From contig NZ_VSEY01000013.1 in the NCBI RefSeq assembly GCF_008086045.1, positions 216,193 through 280,192 on the forward strand: a DNA stretch of 64,000 bases, in the 5' to 3' direction. Origin of the DNA: Nonomuraea sp. PA05 (GTDB taxonomy: Bacteria > Actinomycetota > Actinomycetes > Streptosporangiales > Streptosporangiaceae). The position numbers and the translations under genes are program-made. The notes below the pieces were generated by a model. That model saw only the letters and a program-made list of their open reading frames with translations, searched no databases and had not been told where the DNA came from. The number at the start of each line of letters is the position of its first letter. Within the stretch, counting starts at the first letter, position 1. Positions 1 to 9,126 of the stretch are shown here, piece after piece.

Positions 1-1
1 C

Positions 2-3000
2 CACGAGTTCCCGACCAGCGCCGCGGCGGACGAGTACGAAGCGAGACTCGAAGAGGCTCACGAAGTCACGGACGGCAAGCCCGGCTCCCACCGCGGCACT
101 CCGTTCATCGTCTACGAAGCGCTCACGGACCCTCTGGAGCCCACCGCCGAGGCACAGGCCCGACTGGCCACCCGGGCGCTGTACATCATGTTGAGCCGTA
201 ACCAGCCGATGGACCACGCGACGCTGCGGCGGCTGCTCGACGCCAACCCCCTCCTGATCCATTTCGGCGAGGCTTTCGACTGGGAGTTCCGAGTGGGCGC
301 GCCGGTGCTGTCGGCCTCTGACGTCGCCGACCTCACCGCCCGCTTCGAAGCACTTCGCGGCATCTTCGACCGGCTCGGCCTCAATAGCCAGTACGACCGG
401 ATACTCAGAACTTTGAGCAGGTTCACCGGCTCCGACGAGACCCGGCTGATCCCGCTCGCGCTCGCCGGCCCCGCGGCGACCGTCGAGTATCGCGTGCCCC
501 CATGGCGCCCTCCCCCTGGTCCCCTTCTGGGCGACCTCCTGCGGAACGGCCACCTGCCGCACGTGAACGCCCAGCACCAGAGTGACGTGATCTCCCGCGC
601 CGATGCGGAGCTGGCGGAACTGCCGAGCAGGGAGGGATACGTGTTCGCCCGGCTGCCCGACAGCGTGATTCCTCATGGGATCCGGCCCGGCGCGGAGTTC
701 ACCGTGGACACTCTGCTCGACGGCGTCGACAACGTCGCCCAGCTCGCCGAGGCGCCTCACGGCGTCAGGGTGACAATCCTGGCGTCCGACTACGTCCCGG
801 TCGGTGACCTGTCGGGCAAGCCGCATCACGCCCTGTTCAGATCCGGTGTGCGATTCGCCGTTACGGCCGTGCTGACCACTGATGACGGCGAGACCCACTA
901 CATCCTCATCCAGCAGCCCGCTCAGACCAGGACGGAGCCCGTGGTCACGCCGGCGATCGGACTCACCCCCGGCCTGGCGAACGAACTGGCGCCCCAGCTT
1001 CACAACGCGGTCAGTGAAACTCAAGCGGGCATGCGCGTCCGCAGCGGCTCGGACGACGCGCGCCCCGCGGCCCGTCCCGTCGACGGCGCCTTCGTGGTCG
1101 AGGGCCGTTACTCCGAGAACGGCATGGTGGTCAACGGCCGGCCTCTCCCGGCCGAAGTGGTCTCGGCGATGTTGCTGAGCTCTCCCAGCCTGCCGCCGGA
1201 CGCCGCGATACTCCTCACCGGCCCGCACGACGGAACCACGGCCTTCGCGCAGAGCCTCGCCCGATTCACCGGGCGGATCGTGCTGACCGCCGACGGCCCG
1301 ATCGAGATCAGCCCGCAAGGCAACCTGCGCGCCGGCAACGCCGGCCGGTCACCGGGACGTCTGCTGATCTTTCTGCCCGCCGACACCTCCGCCACCGCGG
1401 CGCAACAGCTGCGGGCCTGGCTCAGTCCCGCGCTCGCGTCCCTGCCTGACGACCCGTCGACCCAGGTCATCAGAGGCGCCCGGCCGGCGCGCACCGTCCC
1501 GCCTCCGCCCCTCGCGGACGTCAGCCCTGGTGATGCGCCCGCCGGCATGGCCGGCCGGATCTCCGCAGCACCGCTGAGCGACCGGCATCGGGGCCTGATC
1601 TTCGCCCATCGTCAAGAGGTCAGCGCAGGCATCTGGTATCGCGACGAGAGCTCTTCGGTCATGCCGACGGCCGATCCGCGCCTGCTACGGCCGTCCACAG
1701 GCATCATCGACGTGGCGATCGCCGGCGACGGCACCGGGTTCCTCATCGGCTCGCAACGGCTCAGCGCGGCCGACCTGGCCACCATGCTCGCCCACGACCC
1801 GCGCGTGATCGGCGAGCCCAACGCCTGGATACGCATCCTGGGCTGCGAAACGGCGCGGAACCAGGCAGTGCTGCAGGAGCTGGCGGACCGCATCGGCCGG
1901 TCGATCCTCGCCGGCAACGAGATCGTCTACATCGGCGCCGACAGGCACCCGCACACCGCGGCGGTGCAGGAGTACACCCCGGACGGCCGGCCGCTCTTCC
2001 CGCGCGACGACAACGGGCAGTGGCTCCAGGCTCACCCCGCAGCCCCGGTGGCGACGCCCGACCGGCCGGCCTCGGTCACGCCACCACCAGCCGCTCATCG
2101 GCGTGGCCTGCCCCCGTCCCTGCTCGAAGCGGCACTGGCCGCCCGGCCGGCCGATTGGCAGATGTTCGCGGAACAGGGCGTGGACGGCACGGTGGAACAT
2201 CTCGATGTAGGCAACGGCGTCAGAGTCGTTCGGAAGCGAACAAGTATCCAGCAGGTCAAAGCGGAGATACTCGCGGCGATGGTGGGGCGGCACATCGGCG
2301 CCGACGTCCCTGTCGTGGTCGCGCACCCGTCAGACCCGAAGGCGGTCTTCATGGAGTACGTCCATGGCTTCCCTCTCCCGGACATCAACGCGAGAAATCT
2401 GCGGGGCGCCATCCTGATCGAACTACTCGATCTGCTGGTCTTCAACGAGGACCGGCACAAGGGCAACTTGAGAATCACAGACCGCGGCCTCGCGGGTTAC
2501 GACCATGGCCGCGCCCTTCCTCTCGAGAAGCCGAAGTCCTTACACCCGGGGCGAGCTCTTGGGGGGAATTTCGTCGCACGCAACGCCGACGGCCATGCCG
2601 TGTGGGTGGACAACCCGCTGAGCCGGCAGGACGTGGAATTCCTCATGGAGGTCATGCAGTCCTTGCGTCCCCATTATCAGCACTCCGGCTTCCACGTCGC
2701 CTACGACGCGGCGCTGGACCAGCTCTACCACATCGGCATGCACGCCAAGGGCGACATCTCGTTGATCGCTCCGGCGGCTCCCGCGCCGGCTCGGGTCCAG
2801 CATCATTTCGGCTGGGACTTCGACGACCACAACGAGATCGTCCAGGACGTGACCCGGCGACTGGCCGGCGGCGAGGACGTCGCGTCCGCCGTGCCGTACA
2901 TGACCCGCGACGCGATCAACCTGGACCTGGGGTTCGGGCTGGAGCTGGAATTCACTCACGTGGGCGGGGACATGGGGGCCTGGCACGAGGACATCGCCGC

Positions 3001-3799
3001 GATGGCCCGTGAGCTGTACCGGGCGGGGCTGGCCGCGAGTCCGGAGGTGTTCCCGCACCACCGCGCTCCCGCCTCGATGACCGGCCGCTCACACATGGAG
3101 TGGGAGAGCATCGGCGATCGTCTCGGCGGCGAGTTCATCACCGGTATCCTGCGCGACACCGATCGGACGTGGGCAGAGCTGCCCCTCATCACGGAGATCA
3201 TCCGGTCGCACGGCGGCGAGATCACCCCGGACGCCGGCGGACACATCCACGTCGGCGCTCCCCGCCTCGGCGCCGACGTGAACGCGCTGCACCGGCTGCT
3301 GGCGCTCTACTACGGCTACGAGGACGTACTGTTCCGGCTGGGGCAGGATCCCAGGGATCCCTACGGCATGCACCGGCCCTACCACGCGTGCCAGCCCAAC
3401 ATGCTCACCAGCACCGCTGAGACCTCCCCGGCGGCGCTGCGCGCCGCCAACAACCGTCCCTCCGCACTCAACCTGTCCAGCGTCGTCGGCACGGACGACG
3501 ACCACGTCGAGTTCCGCCACAACGACGGGCACCTGGACCCCTCGATCATCCAGGCGCGGGTCAAGCTCGCCGTGGCCATGGTGAACTACGCCCTCCACGG
3601 CGGGGAGTACCTGCCTCCACGCGAGCAGCTCGGCCTCCACCTCGAAAGCGATCGGAGCCCTCATGAGGACGCGGCCTCCTTCATCGACATGGTGAACACC
3701 CTGTTCACCCGTCAGGCTGACAAGGAACAACTGACCGCCCTGTTCGCGATCAACCAGTGGCAGGCGGCCTCGGACGACGGACGATGGGCACCGAGATGA
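2..3799 (+). CDS. Large multidomain ESX-linked protein with kinase-like and C-terminal amidoligase-like domains (5' end outside window)
   Basis: The frame is open from the first complete codon, so the true start lies upstream; 1265 residues are visible. The N-terminal two thirds are low in recognisable motifs. Around visible residues 730-890 there is a kinase-like fold signature: a VVRK lysine, a KAEI helix, the catalytic loop NEDRHKGN at about 814 and a metal-site-like YDHG. From about 977 to 1200 the pattern GLELEF, GGHIHVG and VEFRHNDGH matches the putative amidoligase family (Amidoligase_2, ATP-dependent amide or isopeptide ligases). The gene overlaps the next by ATGA. Its size, modular build and ESX neighbours suggest a secreted effector or polymorphic toxin; that is inference. 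Confidence 0.8.
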   Translation, partial: HEFPTSAAADEYEARLEEAHEVTDGKPGSHRGTPFIVYEALTDPLEPTAEAQARLATRALYIMLSRNQPMDHATLRRLLDANPLLIHFGEAFDWEFRVGAPVLSASDVADLTARFEALRGIFDRLGLNSQYDRILRTLSRFTGSDETRLIPLALAGPAATVEYRVPPWRPPPGPLLGDLLRNGHLPHVNAQHQSDVISRADAELAELPSREGYVFARLPDSVIPHGIRPGAEFTVDTLLDGVDNVAQLAEAPHGVRVTILASDYVPVGDLSGKPHHALFRSGVRFAVTAVLTTDDGETHYILIQQPAQTRTEPVVTPAIGLTPGLANELAPQLHNAVSETQAGMRVRSGSDDARPAARPVDGAFVVEGRYSENGMVVNGRPLPAEVVSAMLLSSPSLPPDAAILLTGPHDGTTAFAQSLARFTGRIVLTADGPIEISPQGNLRAGNAGRSPGRLLIFLPADTSATAAQQLRAWLSPALASLPDDPSTQVIRGARPARTVPPPPLADVSPGDAPAGMAGRISAAPLSDRHRGLIFAHRQEVSAGIWYRDESSSVMPTADPRLLRPSTGIIDVAIAGDGTGFLIGSQRLSAADLATMLAHDPRVIGEPNAWIRILGCETARNQAVLQELADRIGRSILAGNEIVYIGADRHPHTAAVQEYTPDGRPLFPRDDNGQWLQAHPAAPVATPDRPASVTPPPAAHRRGLPPSLLEAALAARPADWQMFAEQGVDGTVEHLDVGNGVRVVRKRTSIQQVKAEILAAMVGRHIGADVPVVVAHPSDPKAVFMEYVHGFPLPDINARNLRGAILIELLDLLVFNEDRHKGNLRITDRGLAGYDHGRALPLEKPKSLHPGRALGGNFVARNADGHAVWVDNPLSRQDVEFLMEVMQSLRPHYQHSGFHVAYDAALDQLYHIGMHAKGDISLIAPAAPAPARVQHHFGWDFDDHNEIVQDVTRRLAGGEDVASAVPYMTRDAINLDLGFGLELEFTHVGGDMGAWHEDIAAMARELYRAGLAASPEVFPHHRAPASMTGRSHMEWESIGDRLGGEFITGILRDTDRTWAELPLITEIIRSHGGEITPDAGGHIHVGAPRLGADVNALHRLLALYYGYEDVLFRLGQDPRDPYGMHRPYHACQPNMLTSTAETSPAALRAANNRPSALNLSSVVGTDDDHVEFRHNDGHLDPSIIQARVKLAVAMVNYALHGGEYLPPREQLGLHLESDRSPHEDAASFIDMVNTLFTRQADKEQLTALFAINQWQAASDDGRWAPR

Positions 3800-4257
3800 G
3801 CGTACGCATCAGGAACACCTCCGCTGCCGAGGCTCCGCCTCCACAGCCGATGAAGGCCGACGGCTCCGAGTACACCTACGAGGTCGTGGACGGCTGGTGG
3901 CGAATCTACGGTGATGAGCACGCGGAGCTGATCGCCGAACTCATCCCCAGCTATTCGGGCACTCTGGAGGACAGGGAAGCCTTCGCCCGCGCCGCCGCGG
4001 CGCGGCTGCAAGCGACGCTGGCCGCCGAAGGACCGTTCGGCGGATGCACCGCTGCCGAGCGTGAGGCGATCCTGGCCGACCGCGCGCGACCGCCTTCGGC
4101 TGGGCACTGGAGCGCGGCCGTGCCTCTTGTGCTCGTCACCACCCACTGTCCCCCGCCGAGACCGACGGGCAACATCGTCTGGATCGACCCCACCGACGAG
4201 TCCACGCTACTGTCGACCCTCGGGCAGGCGGGCTTCGTTCAGGTGAGGCCCGTATGA
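3796..4257 (+). CDS. Small hypothetical protein, coupled to the large effector-like gene
   Basis: A 153-residue soluble protein with no signal peptide or membrane segment. I chose the ATG that overlaps the upstream stop as ATGA, rather than longer upstream starts inside the previous gene. The protein is acidic, with a central Ala-rich helix and a C-terminal segment ending near a DPTDES motif. I do not recognise a family. Position directly after a large effector-like gene, with translational coupling, suits an immunity or chaperone protein, but nothing in the sequence proves this. Confidence 0.7.
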   Translation: MSVRIRNTSAAEAPPPQPMKADGSEYTYEVVDGWWRIYGDEHAELIAELIPSYSGTLEDREAFARAAAARLQATLAAEGPFGGCTAAEREAILADRARPPSAGHWSAAVPLVLVTTHCPPPRPTGNIVWIDPTDESTLLSTLGQAGFVQVRPV

Positions 4258-4850
4258 GCGGGCTCAAGGTGGTGGAGATCAGCTCGGACGTGGTCATCGG
4301 CACGCTGAGGCGGGACGGAGACCTGCTCGAGTACAGTTCGGCCGACGTTCAGGCCATGATCGAGACGATGGCCGCCTCCCGGGGCTGGACCGCGGCCGAA
4401 GCCTTCGACAGGCTACGCGGGTGGAGCAACGGGTACGTGGAGATCGTTCCTGAGATCTCGGTGGCCAGGGTGTTCGACGGGGTGAGGGACGGTGTGCCGT
4501 ACTTCCTGCCCGGCCGTCCACGGGTGCACGATCCGCGTTTGACCGGCTATCTGAAGGCCGGGGCCGCCGTACTCTCGACCACGCACCTGGACCTCGACCG
4601 GCTCGACCCGGCGCGGGGTGCGGTGGTGCCGCTCACCTTCCGGACCGACGGCACCTGGGTGTGGACGGACACCATCATCTACTACCTCGAAGAGCACGGT
4701 ATCCGTCCGGATGAGGAGCTCTGCGCGCACATCGCCGCGCAGGGCTTCCGGTGCCCAGCGGTGAACCAGGCCGTCGCCGAGCAGACCCTGCGTGCACTAC
4801 GCCGGTCCACGTCTTCTCCGCGCGCGCCCCACCACCGTACGGGGCCATGA
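4254..4850 (+). CDS. Small hypothetical protein, third gene of the effector operon
   Basis: A 198-residue soluble protein whose ATG overlaps the previous stop (ATGA), making a three-gene coupled operon. A mixed alpha/beta N-terminus is followed by a segment containing TFRTDGTWVW and an acidic helix with YYLEEHG, a pattern reminiscent of small immunity or adaptor proteins. I cannot name the family. The last ~15 residues are Arg/Pro-rich and may be unstructured. Confidence 0.7.
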   Translation: MSGLKVVEISSDVVIGTLRRDGDLLEYSSADVQAMIETMAASRGWTAAEAFDRLRGWSNGYVEIVPEISVARVFDGVRDGVPYFLPGRPRVHDPRLTGYLKAGAAVLSTTHLDLDRLDPARGAVVPLTFRTDGTWVWTDTIIYYLEEHGIRPDEELCAHIAAQGFRCPAVNQAVAEQTLRALRRSTSSPRAPHHRTGP

Positions 4851-5051
4851 CGAGCACGCCAACCCGGTCGAGGCGCCCCTTCACGGCCCGCCCCTTGGTG
4901 TGATTGGCGGGGAGCGCAGGATGTCTGGGCATCGAGCGCAGATCATCCGCGAATGGAACTGGCCCCGGCCGCGGTGCGGCCATGATGTCGGGGAGCCAGG
5001 CGGTGGAGGATCTCGCATGCGATCCTTCCGGACAAGATGGGGTGCTCCGCC

Positions 5052-6203
5052 ATGATCGATCGAGTGCTTCCGGCGACCGCGCTGGTTCTCGGTCTCGTCG
5101 CTGTTCCCTGGGGCGCTGGGCCGGCGATGGCGGAATGCGATCCCGAAGCGGGCGTGGTGACGTTGCCCGCGGACGAGCCCTGGGCTCAGAGAAGGCTCGA
5201 CATCAAGAGCGCCTGGCAGCTGAGCACCGGCGCCGGCGTGCGGATCGCCGTCATCGACAGCGGCCTCGACACCAAGCACCCGCAACTACGCGGATTCTCT
5301 ACCTTCATCGACATCACCGGCACCGGCTACACCGACTGCGTCGGTCATGGCACCGCCGTCACCGGGATCATCGCCGGCCGCGCCTATCCGGGCGTCTCCT
5401 TCCACGGCGTGGCCCCGCAGGCGACCGTCATCGAGCTCAAGCAGAGCAACCAGTCCGAGGGCCATGTCGCCAATCTGGCCACGGCCATCGACAAGGCGGT
5501 GCAGCTGAAAGCCGACGTCATCAACGTCTCGATCAAGGCGGCCGACAACCCCGTGCTCAGGGCGGCGGTGCACAACGCCCTGGCCAGTGATTGCGTGGTC
5601 GTCGCCGCCGCCGGCAACATCACGGAGAAGAACAAGGATGTGCCCGCGTACCCGGGCTCCTACGAGGGGGTGCTGGCCGTCGGTTCGGCCACTCCTGACG
5701 GACGGCGTGCCGACTCCTCCAGCACGGCGACGCCTGTCGGCGTTCTCGGGCCGGGTGTCGGCATCACCGCTCCCTGGCCGCGCGGCGCGTACAGGCTGGA
5801 TCTTGAGGGATCCAGCTTCGCCGCCGCCTATGTGTCCGGGACCGCCGTGCTGGTGCGCGCCCGGTTCCAGCATCTCGACCAGGAGCAGGTGCGGCGGCGC
5901 ATCATCGCCACGGCCGACGGCTCCGTCGGCCAGGGCACAGGGGCGGGCATGGTCAACCCGGTCCTGGCGGTCAGCGCCGTGCTGCCCTTCGAGCCCGCGG
6001 GCCGGCCGGTGGTGGCCGCGCCTCCGCCCGCGCCGATCCCGGCGGACGCGATCGCCAAGCTGCCGCAGGAAGATGTCGTGACCAGGGACCTCGCGCTGGC
6101 GGTCTTCGCGGGAGCGCTGATCCTCGCGGCCGTGATCGGCGGGCTCGGGCTGGTGCTGCCGCTCGGCAGAAGCCGGGGCTGGCGCGTCGATCCCCCGGCC
6201 TAG
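5052..6203 (+). CDS. mycP: Type VII secretion-associated subtilisin-like protease (mycosin MycP)
   Basis: Membrane-anchored serine protease of ESX systems, acting on the outer face of the membrane. From the chosen ATG (383 aa; GGGG about 9 bases upstream) there is a signal peptide ending near AMA, then an S8 domain with Asp69 (VIDSGLD), His99 (GHGTAVTG), Asn189 (AAGN) and Ser255 (EGSSFAAAY). A C-terminal hydrophobic helix (LALAVFAGALILAAV) is followed by a short basic tail. A start 15 bases upstream (5037) is possible but has a poorer ribosome site. Motif order, length and the C-terminal anchor are those of mycosins. Confidence 0.93.
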   Translation: MIDRVLPATALVLGLVAVPWGAGPAMAECDPEAGVVTLPADEPWAQRRLDIKSAWQLSTGAGVRIAVIDSGLDTKHPQLRGFSTFIDITGTGYTDCVGHGTAVTGIIAGRAYPGVSFHGVAPQATVIELKQSNQSEGHVANLATAIDKAVQLKADVINVSIKAADNPVLRAAVHNALASDCVVVAAAGNITEKNKDVPAYPGSYEGVLAVGSATPDGRRADSSSTATPVGVLGPGVGITAPWPRGAYRLDLEGSSFAAAYVSGTAVLVRARFQHLDQEQVRRRIIATADGSVGQGTGAGMVNPVLAVSAVLPFEPAGRPVVAAPPPAPIPADAIAKLPQEDVVTRDLALAVFAGALILAAVIGGLGLVLPLGRSRGWRVDPPA

Positions 6204-6272
6204 CTTCGTACGGCGAGCCAGCCGTCCTCCTTGCATGTTTCTCTCCACGCTCAGAAGCGAAAGGATCACGAT

Positions 6273-8351
6273 ATGCACCCGTTACAGCCGGGTGACCCCA
6301 AGAGGCTGGGCGACTACGTCCTGTCGGAACGACTTCCAGGCGGACCGCGCGGGGCGGCCTTCCTCGGACAGAAGTCGGACGACGCGCCCGTCCGGGTGAT
6401 CAAATTGTTGACCGGAATGCCGGAGCAGGACGCGGAAGGTGTCGCCCGCCTTGCCGCGACCCGGCGTGTTTCCAGCTCATATGTCGCAAGGACCGTGGAC
6501 GCCGGCCTCCACGACGGCCACCCCTACGTCGTACGGGAGCATGTGGAAGGGCGCAGCCTCGCCGAGACGGTGGCGGCCGACGGGCCGCTCGACGCCGGCG
6601 CCGTGGAACGGGTGGCGGTCGCGGTGCTGACCGCGCTGACCGCCACCCACCTGGCGGGCATCACGCACCGGGGTCTGACCCCGGACAATGTGATCCTGGG
6701 CGCCGACGGCCCCCGGGTGACCGACTTGGACCTCGGCGACGCCGCCGGCGAGATCGGCTATCGCTCTCCCGAGCAGGTGAAGGGTGAGCCGTACGGGTCT
6801 TCGACGGACTTGTTCGCGTGGGCGGCCACGGTGGTCTTCGCGGCCACCGGAAAGGCGCCGTTCGACCACGAGGCCGACGCGGTGCTGACCGGGGTGCCCA
6901 CGGTGGGGGCGCTGGCCGAGCCGCTGCGAGGAGTCGTTCTCGCAGCATTGTCCAAGGACGCCGGCCAGCGGCCGACCACGTACAAGGCGATGTTGCGCCT
7001 GCTCGGCGGCCAGGAGGCCGACGCGGGGGCCACGGCGAAACTGTCAGCGGCGCAGGAGCCGGTTCAGCTTCCGCTGAACGGGCCGCTGTCTCTGCCGCCA
7101 GGAAGCGGGAATCCGCCGCAGGGAAGCGGGAATCCGCTGCTCGAAGGCGTGCCGCTGCAACCGCCGCCCCCTCCCCCGCCGACGCCTCCCCAAGCGTGGG
7201 GGCCGCCACCGACGCAGGAGCCGCCGCAGCGGCCCAGAATGTGGCGGGGGTCGGTCGTGGACGAACCCGGCCCGCGACGCAAGTTCCCCGTCGCCCTGGC
7301 GGCGTCCGTGGCGGCGCTCATGGTGCTGTCGGGCGTGGGCCTCTGGGGCGCGAGCCACTATACGGACGCCCAGCGGATCGACTCGTTCGGCGTGGCCGCG
7401 GGCGGCAAGGCCACCAGCGACGCCGGCAAGCCGGCGGACGCGGCGAAGAGCGCGGTGGCCGATCCCGGTGACGGCACGGCTCCGCAGCCGGGCGGGCCGG
7501 ACAGTGACGTGCCGCAGGAGGAGGTGACCGTGCCCTGGGCGACCTCCAGCGAGGATCCGTACGGCGTGGGACCGCTCGTCCTGCCCACCGAAGAGCCGTC
7601 GAGCAGCTCCAGCGCGCCGGTCTACAGCACGGTGCCGACGCCCTCTCCCCTGCCGACGCAGCCTGTTCCCACCGCCCAACCGGCGAGCACCGCCCAACCG
7701 ACCACCACACCACAACCGACCACCACACCACAACCGACCACCACACCACAACCGACCACCGCGCAGCCGACGACCACCGCGCCGAAGAGCCCGCCGGCGA
7801 CCAAGACCGTCACGGCGAAGCCGACCGACAAGGTGACCCCGACGCCGGAACAGTCCGAGGAGCCCAAGGCGTCTCCCACGAAGAGCACCGAAGCCCCGCC
7901 TGCGACCCCGTCACCCGCCAAGCCGTCTCCCGCGAAGAGCACGCAGGCGCCGGCGCCGCCCACGACACAGGCGCCCGCTCCCGAGCCCACCAAGAGCGCG
8001 GCGCCGCCGCCCGCACAGCCGGAGCCGAAGAACCCCTACTCGGCGGCTCAGGTGTGCGGGGCGGGGTTCTACGTGCAGCGTTCACAACCCTTCAACGGCG
8101 GTGAGACCTTCCAGCTCTACAACACCGGCACCAAGCAGAACTGCGTGGTGACGATGAAGTACGCGGGGGTGGGCACGGCAAGCCCTGTCAGCGCGACACT
8201 CGATGTCCAGGGCGGAGAGAGCGCGACTGACCGCGGCGACTACAAGTACTACGCCGGGCCGGTGAAGCTGGCCGCTCCGGGCAAGTGCGTGAAGTTCTCC
8301 GGCAGCGTGGGTGCGGGGAGCACCAGCGCGGGCTGGGCGAACTGCGGCTGA
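6273..8351 (+). CDS. Membrane protein: Ser/Thr pseudokinase with Pro/Thr-rich stalk and SapA-like extracellular domain
   Basis: 692 aa from the ATG with GAAAGGA upstream. Residues 12-270 follow the Hanks kinase layout: Lys44 (RVIKLL), THRGLTPDN at 131-139 and YRSPEQV at 163-169. However, the catalytic HRD aspartate is Gly134 and the DFG position reads DLD (151-153), so phosphotransfer is unlikely. A Pro-rich cytoplasmic linker, one membrane helix at about 338-358 and a long Thr/Pro/Gln stalk lead to a C-terminal domain of about 105 residues with paired cysteines (VCGAGFYVQ, KQNCVV, KCVKFSG, WANCG). This domain resembles the secreted protein at 26023. The gene lies directly after mycP. It is probably a sensor or scaffold for the ESX machine. 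Confidence 0.85.
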   Translation: MHPLQPGDPKRLGDYVLSERLPGGPRGAAFLGQKSDDAPVRVIKLLTGMPEQDAEGVARLAATRRVSSSYVARTVDAGLHDGHPYVVREHVEGRSLAETVAADGPLDAGAVERVAVAVLTALTATHLAGITHRGLTPDNVILGADGPRVTDLDLGDAAGEIGYRSPEQVKGEPYGSSTDLFAWAATVVFAATGKAPFDHEADAVLTGVPTVGALAEPLRGVVLAALSKDAGQRPTTYKAMLRLLGGQEADAGATAKLSAAQEPVQLPLNGPLSLPPGSGNPPQGSGNPLLEGVPLQPPPPPPPTPPQAWGPPPTQEPPQRPRMWRGSVVDEPGPRRKFPVALAASVAALMVLSGVGLWGASHYTDAQRIDSFGVAAGGKATSDAGKPADAAKSAVADPGDGTAPQPGGPDSDVPQEEVTVPWATSSEDPYGVGPLVLPTEEPSSSSSAPVYSTVPTPSPLPTQPVPTAQPASTAQPTTTPQPTTTPQPTTTPQPTTAQPTTTAPKSPPATKTVTAKPTDKVTPTPEQSEEPKASPTKSTEAPPATPSPAKPSPAKSTQAPAPPTTQAPAPEPTKSAAPPPAQPEPKNPYSAAQVCGAGFYVQRSQPFNGGETFQLYNTGTKQNCVVTMKYAGVGTASPVSATLDVQGGESATDRGDYKYYAGPVKLAAPGKCVKFSGSVGAGSTSAGWANCG
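7701..7754. repeat. Three exact 18-bp tandem repeats in the pseudokinase stalk
   Basis: The unit accaccacaccacaaccg occurs three times head to tail and encodes repeated TTTPQP-type hexapeptides of the extracellular stalk. It is in frame, so copy-number change would alter stalk length without disrupting the gene. Confidence 0.95.
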
Positions 8352-8361
8352 TCCAGCGCGC

Positions 8362-8394
8362 GGCGTTCGGCCTGGCTCAGCCAGGCCGAACGCT
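8362..8394. terminator. Bidirectional hairpin terminator between convergent genes
   Basis: The sequence gcgttcggcctggc (8363-8376) and its exact reverse complement (8380-8393) form a 14-bp GC-rich stem with a 3-base loop. It sits between the pseudokinase stop and the stop of the minus-strand gene at 8443, where a shared terminator is expected. There is no U-tract. Confidence 0.8.
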
Positions 8395-8442
8395 GATCCG
8401 CCGAGCCGCAGCGCCCCCCGCCTGGACCGCGGGAGGTGCTCG

Positions 8443-9126
8443 CTAGGCTTGCTCCGGCACGGGCAGCTCCCCGATGATGACCTGCTCAAACGCAGGAGCG
8501 TCCGTGACGGTGACCGCATCCGTCATGCCGGGGTCCACGAACTGGCGGAGCAGCGCGCCGGCGAGCAAGGCCAGGGCAGCGGCCGAGCCGTAGACCGTGA
8601 GCATCTTGAGGAGCACGCCCATCGCCTTCCGCTGAACCTGAGAGGCCGCCGCGGTCGTCACGCTGTTGGCGAAGGGGTCAACGGGGGCAGACCGAAAGGC
8701 GAAAGCGAGGACGAGCAGCAGACCGCCCAGCGAGGCGGATGTCAGCGCGGCCGTGGCGGACATCTTCGCCAGCTGATCGAGGGTGCCGGCCAGCTCCCTG
8801 TAGACGTCGCCGGTTTTCGCCACCTCGCCGGTGAACCGCGCGGACTCGTCCGCCATCTGCGGCCGGCCCATCTGCTCCCAGTATCTGGTCTCGGCCAGGA
8901 GGGTTGTCACGCTCGACTTCGCCTGATCGACGTCGTGAGTCACGGCCCGCACGTCGCGCGCCTTGTCACGGATCTCCTCCGGGTCGGACAGCATCGTGCC
9001 GATGATCGCGGCACACATGTCGCAGATGACGGCGAACACGGGATTGGTCGTCGTGCGGGCGGCCGCGGCGCAGCCGGATACTCCCAGCACATAGAGGGCC
9101 GACCCGTCTTGGTAGTGATCATTCAC
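8443..9126 (-). CDS. ESX-associated membrane protein, fourth gene of substrate cassette II
   Basis: 227 aa starting at a GTG that overlaps the upstream stop (TAGTG). A hydrophobic N-terminal segment (VFAVICDMCAAIIGTML) precedes a long helical, charged stretch with the spacing of a WXG100-like helical hairpin. Two more membrane helices follow (ASLGGLLLVLAFAF and SAAALALLAGALL), then a short tail. The layout matches the protein at 13816. The function is unknown; it probably sits in the membrane beside the ESX channel or holds its co-transcribed partners. Confidence 0.75.
   Translation of the reverse strand: MNDHYQDGSALYVLGVSGCAAAARTTTNPVFAVICDMCAAIIGTMLSDPEEIRDKARDVRAVTHDVDQAKSSVTTLLAETRYWEQMGRPQMADESARFTGEVAKTGDVYRELAGTLDQLAKMSATAALTSASLGGLLLVLAFAFRSAPVDPFANSVTTAAASQVQRKAMGVLLKMLTVYGSAAALALLAGALLRQFVDPGMTDAVTVTDAPAFEQVIIGELPVPEQA

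Noticed and set aside
4851..5051. Possible small gene between the effector operon and mycP
   Set aside because: Only short Arg-rich frames without ribosome sites were found; it is more likely the mycP promoter region.
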